This document shows, one piece after another, positions 24,408 through 30,262 of a stretch of DNA of 30,262 nt. Positions within the stretch are counted from its first letter, which is position 1. Each line of letters opens with the position of its first letter. Source of the stretch: an uncultured Collinsella sp. GTDB taxonomy: Bacteria; Actinomycetota; Coriobacteriia; Coriobacteriales; Coriobacteriaceae. The DNA lies in assembly GCA_900548565.1 (NCBI GenBank), contig URKV01000004.1, positions 1 to 30,262 of the forward strand, read 5' to 3'. The notes under the pieces are model-generated. The model had not been told where the DNA came from and searched no databases. It saw nothing but the letters and a program-made list of their open reading frames with translations. Position numbers and translations under genes: made by a program.

Positions 24408-25871
24408 TTACTCGTCGTGCTTCTCCTCGCGGCGTGCAGCAGCGCGTGCGTCGTGGATGCCCTTGATCGCGGCATGGCGAGCCGTTCGGGCATCATGGAT
24501 GGCGTCGCGAGCCTCGGCGGTCGTCGCCTTGGCAGAGCGCAATTTGGCGGCCAGATCGGGGTTGGTTTCGGCGACCGCGGTAATCGCGGGGCCGTCGAGC
24601 TCCTCTTGCGTGGGCTCGGCCAAAAAGTCGATGGCATACTGAGCGGCTACCATGGAGCCCTTGGCGAGCACGCTCTCGTCGATCTTATAGAAGCAGGAGT
24701 GCTGGGCATAGGTGGCGCCAATCTGGGGGTTGCGCGTGCCAACAAAGGCGAGCACGCCCGGTACGCGGCGCAGATACTCCGAGAAGTCCTCGCCCGAAAG
24801 CGTGCCGCGGTAATGGCCCTCGCCCGCGGGGCCCAAGCACTTGAGCACAGCTTGGCGGCAGCGCTCGCTCGAGGCGGCATCGTTTTCGACCTTGTAGTTG
24901 GCGATGGTGTAGTCGGTGAGTTCTGCCTCGGCGCCTAGTGCTGCTGCGGTGTGCTCCACGATGCGGCGCATAAGCTCGGGCATCTCTTCATGCGTCTTGT
25001 CGCCATAGGTGCGCACCGTGCCGGCGAGGTACGCCGTGCCGGCGATAACGTTGCGCGCGGTGCCGCCGTGCAGCTCGCCGACGGTGATGACGGCGGGTTC
25101 GTAGGGGCTAATCTCGCGCGAGACGATAGTTTGCAGGGCGTTGACGATTTCGGCGGCAACCATAACGGCGTCGTGGCCGCGCTGGGGCATGGCGCCATGG
25201 CACGAGGTGCCGCGGACGTCGATGCGGAACCAGTCGGTGTTTGCCATGCGTGGGCCGGGCTCGCAGCTTACGGTGCCGGCGTCGACCTCGCTCCAGATGT
25301 GCGCGGCGTAGGCGCCGTCGACGCCGTCGAGCACACCCGTGCCGATCATGAGTTTGGCGCCCTGGCCGTTTTCCTCGCTGGGCTGGAACACGATGCGGAT
25401 CTCGCCGTGGATGTCATCGGTCATGTGGCGCAGGATCTGCAGCGTGCCGAGCATCATGGCGATGTGGCAGTCGTGACCGCAGGCGTGCATGCAGCCCTCG
25501 TTGACGCTGGCGAACTCCTCGCCGGTCTGCTCGGTGACGGGCAGGGCGTCGATATCGGCGCGCAGCAGGATACGGCGGCGCGGCGTGCCGTCCTCGCGGT
25601 AGGCATCCGGCGCGGTACCGCGAAGCGTCGCCACCAGGCCCGTCTTGAGCGGACGCTCGTAGGGGATGTTCATGGCGTCGAGCTGGTTGGCGATGTCGGA
25701 AGTCGTGCGCTCCTCGGCAAGGCTCAGCTCCGGGTGCTTATGGAAGTGCCGGCGCTGCTTGATGATGTAGGGTTCAAACTCGGCGGCGATATCCTGGATG
25801 GCCGCGGTGACGTCGTCTGCCGCGCGAACCTCGGTTGCCGCCATAATCTGCTGTGCCTTGGTCTTCGTCAT
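24408..25871 (-). CDS. M20 family amidohydrolase / N-acyl-amino-acid deacylase (487 aa)
   Basis: This is a metal-dependent hydrolase of the hippurate hydrolase/aminoacylase group. RRHFHKHPELSLAEERT (40-56) is the usual start motif, ILLRADIDALPV follows, MHACGHDCH (128-136) holds metal ligands Cys131 and His133, and QPSEENGQGA has catalytic Glu166-167. Lid-domain and C-terminal motifs (SCHGAMPQRGHDA, SGEDFSEYL) are present. The last 40 residues are an unusual helical extension rich in Ala, Arg and His with IHDAR twice. The ATG complementing 25869-25871 has AAGGAG ten bases upstream; the frame stays open far upstream, but that is antisense to the next gene. Substrate is unknown. The gene is divergent from the hydrolase at 26040, so they may share a control region. 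Confidence 0.9.
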   Translation of the reverse strand: MTKTKAQQIMAATEVRAADDVTAAIQDIAAEFEPYIIKQRRHFHKHPELSLAEERTTSDIANQLDAMNIPYERPLKTGLVATLRGTAPDAYREDGTPRRRILLRADIDALPVTEQTGEEFASVNEGCMHACGHDCHIAMMLGTLQILRHMTDDIHGEIRIVFQPSEENGQGAKLMIGTGVLDGVDGAYAAHIWSEVDAGTVSCEPGPRMANTDWFRIDVRGTSCHGAMPQRGHDAVMVAAEIVNALQTIVSREISPYEPAVITVGELHGGTARNVIAGTAYLAGTVRTYGDKTHEEMPELMRRIVEHTAAALGAEAELTDYTIANYKVENDAASSERCRQAVLKCLGPAGEGHYRGTLSGEDFSEYLRRVPGVLAFVGTRNPQIGATYAQHSCFYKIDESVLAKGSMVAAQYAIDFLAEPTQEELDGPAITAVAETNPDLAAKLRSAKATTAEARDAIHDARTARHAAIKGIHDARAAARREEKHDE

Positions 25872-26039
25872 GGTCGATTTGCTCCTTGCTGGGTTGATCG
25901 CAAAATCGTACAGGCTTTCTCCAGTATGCCACCTGCCGCTAGGGCTGGTAAAGTTGCCGTTTGCCGCTTGGGGTTTTGTAACAAGGGCGGGGGAGTACAC
26001 TCGGGGGTGTTGAATTTCCTGCCAGAGATGGGGATGCCC

Positions 26040-27677
26040 ATGCAACATATCGATCGGATTATCCGCTCCAAGAACGTCTTTACCGCGCAAGACGGCATCG
26101 ATACCACCCGCGAGCTGGCGATTGCCATCGCAGGCGACCGTATCGTCGCAGTCGGTGCGCCCGATGACGTGATCGCCGCCGCTCCTGCCGCTACGTCGGT
26201 TATCGACTACGGCGAGCAGTTTGTCTGCCCCGGTTTCCATGACGCTCATCTGCACTTCTTCCATACCTCGGTCGGTTCCTCGCCGTACATGCTCATGGAT
26301 ATGGGCACGTCCGAGGCGGCGCTGGTGCAACATGCGCTCGAGTTTTCCCAGGACCTGCCCGACGACGCTTGGGTTGTGACGCAGGGCTGGCGCGATTACC
26401 GTTGGGATCCGCCCGAGCATCCTACCAAGGCGTCGCTCGATGCGGCATTCCCCGATCGTCCCTGCGTTATGTATTCGGGCGACGGGCACACGCTTTGGCT
26501 CAACAGCCGCGCACTCGAGGCGCTCGGCGTCACGCGCGACAGCGAGCCGCCAGCGGGCGGCAGTTACGACAAGGATGCAAACGGCGAACTCACGGGCATT
26601 GCTCACGAGGCGGCTGCCATGCAGCTGCTACCGCGCTGCCTTGAGTGGCTGGGGGAGGATCGCATCGCAAGCGCTTACGCCAATCAAATGAGGCGTATGG
26701 CCGAGCAGGGCATCACCTCGATCTGCGATATGTCGCTCATGCCCATGCCGGGCTGCGATTTTATCCGCGACGACGTCTACGACAAACTGCAGGCAGCCGG
26801 CAAGCTGGGCATCCGAGCCCATCTGTTCCCCACGCTGCTGGATGACCAGTCGCGCTTGGAAGAGCTGCAGACCCGCTACGCGAACAACGCGCTGCTCTCG
26901 GCGCCTGGTTTTAAGCAGTTTTTCGACGGCGTGTCGAGCGAACACACGGCCTATCTCACCGAGCCCTATACCAACCCGCGCTTCCCGGGCGACCAGGGCC
27001 GTCTGACGGTTCCTGCCGAGCGTATGCGCAAGCTGGTCCTCGCTGCCGCGGAGCGCGGCCACACCGTGCGCATCCACGTCATCGGCGACGGTGCCATCCA
27101 TGCCGCGCTCGATATCTTTGAGGAGGCCGCCGAACTGTACGGCCTGCCCCAGCACGGTCATAACACGCTCGAGCATCTGGAGAACCTCTTGCCCGAGGAC
27201 ATCGATCGTCTACGCAAGCTTAACGTCGTTGCCTCGAGCCAGCCCTGTCATATTACACTCGACCCGGGCGGCCCCGAGCGCGATCTGGGCCTGGAGCGCA
27301 GCCGCATCATGTGGCCGTTTGCGACCTATAAGCAGCGCGGCATCCGCCAAGCATTCGGTACCGATAGTCCCATCACAGCCGTCACCAGCATGAACGTGCT
27401 CTACACGGCTATCACGCGCCAAGACCCTCGCAGCCACTGGCCCGAGGGCGGCTGGCTCCCCAGCGAGCGCATCGATGCGGCAACGGCCCTGCGCAACTAC
27501 ACGCTTGGTAGCGCGTACGCAGCGGGCGACGAGCAAAACCTCGGCAGCCTAGAGCCCGGCAAATACGCCGACCTGGTAGTCCTGGACCAAAACCCGCTCA
27601 CCATCGACCCCCAAGAGCTGCAAGCCACCAAGGTTCAGGCCACCTACCTGGCAGGCAACGTAATCTACGAGCGCTAG
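26040..27677 (+). CDS. Amidohydrolase family protein, YtcJ-like (545 aa)
   Basis: The order of motifs is that of amidohydrolase_3/YtcJ proteins: FVCPGFHDAHLHF with metal ligands His70 and His72, then WVVTQGWRDYRW, MYSGDGHTLWLNSRAL, FFDGVSSEHTAYL, RIHVIGDGAIHAALD with His ligands, and FGTDSPI with the catalytic Asp. The ending GSLEPGKYADLVVLDQNPL is typical. These enzymes hydrolyse amide or cyclic bonds; the substrate is not predictable. Three in-frame ATGs lie at 26028, 26034 and 26040. The last is chosen because AGATGGGG would then serve as binding site, but the others are equally possible. A -10-like TACACT (25996-26001) lies shortly upstream. Confidence 0.88.
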   Translation: MQHIDRIIRSKNVFTAQDGIDTTRELAIAIAGDRIVAVGAPDDVIAAAPAATSVIDYGEQFVCPGFHDAHLHFFHTSVGSSPYMLMDMGTSEAALVQHALEFSQDLPDDAWVVTQGWRDYRWDPPEHPTKASLDAAFPDRPCVMYSGDGHTLWLNSRALEALGVTRDSEPPAGGSYDKDANGELTGIAHEAAAMQLLPRCLEWLGEDRIASAYANQMRRMAEQGITSICDMSLMPMPGCDFIRDDVYDKLQAAGKLGIRAHLFPTLLDDQSRLEELQTRYANNALLSAPGFKQFFDGVSSEHTAYLTEPYTNPRFPGDQGRLTVPAERMRKLVLAAAERGHTVRIHVIGDGAIHAALDIFEEAAELYGLPQHGHNTLEHLENLLPEDIDRLRKLNVVASSQPCHITLDPGGPERDLGLERSRIMWPFATYKQRGIRQAFGTDSPITAVTSMNVLYTAITRQDPRSHWPEGGWLPSERIDAATALRNYTLGSAYAAGDEQNLGSLEPGKYADLVVLDQNPLTIDPQELQATKVQATYLAGNVIYER

Positions 27678-27696
27678 CCTCATACCCCACTCATAG

Positions 27697-27730
27697 GGGG
27701 CACGTTTCAGCAACGTGCCCCTTTCTTGTT
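27697..27730 (+). terminator. Intrinsic terminator of the YtcJ-like gene
   Basis: GGGGCACGTT (27697-27706) and AACGTGCCCC (27712-27721) make a perfect 10-bp stem with a five-base loop, followed by TTTCTTGTT. Confidence 0.88.
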
Positions 27731-27764
27731 CGCACCATCTGCATCGCCATTTTGCTGCACTGAC

Positions 27765-27963
27765 TTTTCTGAATGCCGGGCCCTAGTTAGTCAACCTGGC
27801 TCCCGGGGCGGACCGGAGGGCATGAAGTTTGTCGCGAGTTCCGCACGCAAAGGAAAGCACTTAATGTGCTTTCCGTCTTGCGCAGGACTGTAGAGCAGCA
27901 AACTTCATGCCCTCCGGTCCGCCCCGGGAGCCACCGCTAAGTTATCCCCCGGCATTCAGAAAA
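27765..27963. repeat. 199-bp element folding into one long hairpin
   Basis: Outer arms 27765-27780 and 27948-27963 are exact 16-bp complements. After an internal loop of about 15-17 bases, arms 27798-27831 and 27899-27932 match perfectly over 34 bp. The centre adds CGCAA/TTGCG (27846-27850 with 27878-27882) and GGAAAGCAC/GTGCTTTCC (27852-27860 with 27866-27874) around TTAAT. No coding frame is convincing. It may be a MITE-like mobile element or a structured RNA. It sits in the 400-base gap before groES. A further small hairpin AAAATCT/AGATTTT follows at 27960-27988. Confidence 0.8.
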
Positions 27964-27988
27964 TCTAAGTGCCAAAAAATAAGATTTT

Positions 27989-28100
27989 TTGACTCCGTGT
28001 TGTATAACCCGCCATTCGTGGGTACCATTCAACGCGTACGCAAACAAAAAGGGTTAATTCGCGTGGTATAACCGCGCGGCCCAAAAAGGAGGAGACAAGC
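27989..28100 (+). promoter_or_regulatory. groES upstream region without a CIRCE operator
   Basis: TATAACC occurs twice (about 28003 and 28067), each a possible -10 region; TTGACT (27989-27994) is a good -35 hexamer but is badly spaced for either. No TTAGCACTC/GAGTGCTAA (CIRCE) and no HAIR-type inverted repeat was found. AAGGAGGAG (28086-28094) is the groES ribosome binding site. Confidence 0.35.
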
Positions 28101-28394
28101 ATGTCGTCTTTGAAGCCGCTTGCAGATCGTGTTCTGGTCAAGCCCGACGAGGCCGAGCAGAAGACCGCTTCTGGTCTGTATATCGCCAGCAACGCCCAGG
28201 AGAAGCCGCAGCGCGGCACCATCGTTGCCGTGGGCGCCGGCAAGGTCAACGACAAGGGTGAGCGCATCCCCATGGACGTCAAGGTTGGCGACGTTGTCAT
28301 CTACGGTAAGTTCGGTGGCAACGAGGTCAAGGTCGACGGCGAGAAGTATCTGCTGATGCGCGCCGACGACATCTACGCCGTCGTCGAGGCCTAG
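28101..28394 (+). CDS. groES: Co-chaperonin GroES
   Basis: The 97-residue protein has all family marks: LKPLADRVLVKPDEAEQKTASGLYI at the N-terminus with the mobile loop (about residues 16-32), VGAGKVNDKGERIPMDVKVGD in the middle, and EKYLLMRADDIYAVVE at the end. GroES caps the GroEL ring and assists ATP-driven folding in the cytosol. It starts seven bases after a strong AAGGAGGAG and is followed 96 bases later by groEL, giving the usual two-gene operon. Confidence 0.97.
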   Translation: MSSLKPLADRVLVKPDEAEQKTASGLYIASNAQEKPQRGTIVAVGAGKVNDKGERIPMDVKVGDVVIYGKFGGNEVKVDGEKYLLMRADDIYAVVEA

Positions 28395-28490
28395 TCTCGT
28401 CAGAATCTCTGATTCGTCTTTGAACGCGCCCGCCGCATAGGACTCGGAAGCGGCGACGCGAGTCACATTTCTTTTGGAGGATTACCTACC

Positions 28491-30128
28491 ATGGCAAAGA
28501 ACATTACGTTCAACACCGATGCCCGCGCTAAGCTTGCCAAGGGCGTCAACACTCTGGCCGACGCCGTTACAGTCACCATGGGCCCCAAGGGTCGCTACGT
28601 TGCGCTGCAGCGCACGTTCGGTGCCCCGACCATCACCAACGACGGCGTTTCCGTCGCCAAGGAGATCGAGCTCGAGGACAACATCGAGAACATGGGCGCT
28701 CAGCTGGTGAAGGAGGTTGCCACCAAGACCAACGACACCGTGGGTGACGGCACCACCACCGCAACCCTGCTCGCTCAGGCCATCGTCAACGACGGCCTGC
28801 GCAACGTCGCCGCTGGCGCCAACCCGCTGGCCATTCGTCGCGGCATCGACAAGGCTGTAAACGCCGCCGTCGCCGAGATGAAGAAGCAGGCCAAGCCGGT
28901 CGAGACCAAGGAGCAGATCGCTTCCGTCGGCACCATCTCTGCCGGTGACCCCGAGGTCGGCGAGAAGATCGCCGAGGCCATGGAGGTCGTGGGCAAGGAC
29001 GGCGTCATCACCGTTGAGGATTCCCAGACGTTCGACATCACCATCGACACCGTCGAGGGCATGCAGTTCGACAAGGGCTACGTCTCCGCTTACTTCGTCA
29101 CGGACAACGACCGCATGGAGGCCGTGATGAAGGATCCGTACATCCTCATCACCGACCAGAAGATCTCCAGCGTTCAGGACATCATGCCCGTTCTCGAGGC
29201 TGTCCAGCGCGCTGGCCGTGGCCTGCTCATCATCGCTGAGGACATCGACGGCGAGGCTCTGCCTACCCTGGTCCTCAACAAGATCCGTGGCGCCCTCAAC
29301 GTCTGCGCCGTCAAGGCCCCGGGCTACGGCGATCGCCGCAAGCGCATCCTCGAGGACATCGCCGTCCTCACCGGTGGCCAGGCTGCCCTGGACGAGCTGG
29401 GCGTGAAGGTTGCTGACATCACCGCTGATATGCTCGGTACCGCTAAGTCCGTCACCATCTCCAAGGACAACACCGTCGTCGTCGGTGGCGCTGGCTCCAA
29501 GGAGGCCATCGACGCTCGTATCGCTCAGATCAAGGGTGAGATGGAGAACACCACCTCTGACTTCGACCGCGAGAAGCTCCAGGAGCGCCTGGCCAAGCTC
29601 TCCGGTGGCGTTGCCGTCATCAAGGTCGGCGCTGCTACCGAGTCCGAGCTCAAGGAGATCAAGCACCGCGTCGAGGACGCCTTGCAGGCAACCCGCGCTG
29701 CTGTCGAGGAGGGCATTGTCGCCGGTGGCGGCGTCGCCTTCATGGACGCTGCTCCTGCGCTCGATGCTGTCGAGATCGACGACCCCGAGGAGAAGATCGG
29801 CGTCGATATCGTCAAGAAGGCTCTGACTGCTCCGGTCGCTACCATCGCCAAGAACGCTGGTTTTGAGGGCGCCGTCGTGGTCGACAAGGTTGCCGAGCTG
29901 CCCGCCGGCCAGGGTCTCAACTCTGCCAACGGCGAGTGGGGCGACATGATCGAGATGGGCGTCCTCGACCCCGTCAAGGTCAGCCGCGTCACCCTGCAGA
30001 ACGCTGCTTCTGTCGCCAGCCTGATCCTCATCACCGAGGCTACCGTCTCCGATGTCCCCAAGAACACTCAGCTTGAGGACGCAATCGCTGCTGCTACCGC
30101 TGGTCAGCAGGGCGGCGGTATGTACTAA
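28491..30128 (+). CDS. groEL: Chaperonin GroEL (60 kDa)
   Basis: This is a full-length 545-residue GroEL. ATP site motifs TMGPKGR (29-35) and GDGTTTA (85-91) are intact, as are EGMQFDKGYVSAYF (187-200 region) and the late AGGGVAFMDA. The C-terminus ends QQGGGMY, a short version of the flexible Gly-Gly-Met tail. A TTTGGAGG binding site precedes the ATG. It is the second gene of the groES-groEL operon, closed by a strong terminator at 30204. Codon use is strongly biased to C-ending codons, as expected for a highly expressed gene. Confidence 0.98.
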   Translation: MAKNITFNTDARAKLAKGVNTLADAVTVTMGPKGRYVALQRTFGAPTITNDGVSVAKEIELEDNIENMGAQLVKEVATKTNDTVGDGTTTATLLAQAIVNDGLRNVAAGANPLAIRRGIDKAVNAAVAEMKKQAKPVETKEQIASVGTISAGDPEVGEKIAEAMEVVGKDGVITVEDSQTFDITIDTVEGMQFDKGYVSAYFVTDNDRMEAVMKDPYILITDQKISSVQDIMPVLEAVQRAGRGLLIIAEDIDGEALPTLVLNKIRGALNVCAVKAPGYGDRRKRILEDIAVLTGGQAALDELGVKVADITADMLGTAKSVTISKDNTVVVGGAGSKEAIDARIAQIKGEMENTTSDFDREKLQERLAKLSGGVAVIKVGAATESELKEIKHRVEDALQATRAAVEEGIVAGGGVAFMDAAPALDAVEIDDPEEKIGVDIVKKALTAPVATIAKNAGFEGAVVVDKVAELPAGQGLNSANGEWGDMIEMGVLDPVKVSRVTLQNAASVASLILITEATVSDVPKNTQLEDAIAAATAGQQGGGMY

Positions 30129-30203
30129 GGCCGACAAGGTCTAGAACTCCCACCGGGAATCCGGGGGCGTGACGGGGTTTCTCTCCGGAACGTCCTCGGA
30201 CAT

Positions 30204-30248
30204 GCAAAGAGGCTCCGCATCGCGCTTCGCGCTGCGGAGCCTCTTTGC
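30204..30248 (+). terminator. Strong terminator of the groESL operon
   Basis: Arms 30204-30219 and 30233-30248 are perfect 16-bp complements (GCAAAGAGGCTCCGCA), with an inner GCGC/GCGC stem around TTC. The arm itself ends in CTCTTTGC, giving a short T-run; the stem could act in both directions. Confidence 0.8.
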
Positions 30249-30262
30249 GTCCTGCGGAATGT

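Noticed and set aside
24951..26027. A long open frame upstream of the YtcJ-like hydrolase in the same frame
   Set aside because: It is antisense to the M20 gene, lacks family motifs, and the hydrolase domain starts cleanly near 26040.
25872..26606. A 245-codon upstream extension of the M20 hydrolase frame
   Set aside because: It runs antisense through the YtcJ-like gene; the ATG complementing 25869-25871 has a good binding site and begins a normal M20 N-terminus.
28482..30137. A 551-codon minus-strand frame opposite groEL
   Set aside because: A known kind of antisense shadow of GroEL in biased codon use; no independent support.
1..30262. CRISPR array, tRNA or rRNA genes
   Set aside because: No regularly spaced direct repeats and no tRNA-like or rRNA-like sequence were seen on reading through the window.

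Overview
The window looks like a chromosomal segment of a high-GC anaerobic actinobacterium of the Coriobacteriia, most likely Collinsella or a close relative. This is inferred from the GC-rich coding style, a giant fused acyl-CoA dehydratase/activase gene, type III pantothenate kinase and the AmaP-DUF2273-Asp23 cluster; no 16S rRNA gene is present to prove it. No tRNA, rRNA, CRISPR array, integrase or transposase was seen.

Layout. 1-4106: 3' part of the fused activase/dehydratase gene, cut by the window edge. About 4350-9350: an AT-richer island that looks foreign. It holds a frameshifted LysR-type regulator gene (minus strand) and then a plus-strand operon: two small Cys-rich peptide genes (56 and 54 codons), a radical SAM/SPASM peptide maturase with an in-frame stop codon in its SPASM domain, an ABC exporter and a CPBP-like membrane protein. 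This is the gene order of a ribosomally made, post-translationally modified peptide (RiPP) cluster and is the most interesting part of the window. 9366-9573: a degraded second copy of the 3' end of the first gene, so the island sits between two homologous gene ends. 9574-10502: a strong terminator, a long inverted repeat, a structured leader with a 12-codon upstream ORF and a small exported protein.

10628-13686 (minus strand): a DUF389 membrane protein with an EF-hand-like loop, and an OPT-family transporter. 13879-18974 (plus): coaX, a dCMP deaminase, an Nfu-type Fe-S scaffold protein, lgt and a large DUF6020-like membrane protein. 19140-24276 (plus): yebC, the alkaline-shock trio amaP-DUF2273-asp23, a YitT-family protein and a zinc-ribbon/DUF4013-like membrane protein. 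24408-27677: two divergent hydrolase genes (M20 amidohydrolase on minus, YtcJ-like amidohydrolase on plus). 27765-27963: a 199-bp element that folds into one long hairpin. 28101-30128: groES-groEL with a strong terminator.

The islet genes would work together as follows: the LysR protein controls the divergent operon, the radical SAM enzyme crosslinks the Cys-rich core peptides, the ABC protein exports them, and the CPBP-like protein acts in leader removal or immunity. In this sequence the regulator and the maturase both carry disabling lesions while the peptides and transporter are intact, so the cluster may be decaying here. Elsewhere the genes are mostly housekeeping. A second recurrent signal is a set of intergenic hairpins whose stems differ but whose loops share GGGAC(A/G)GG.
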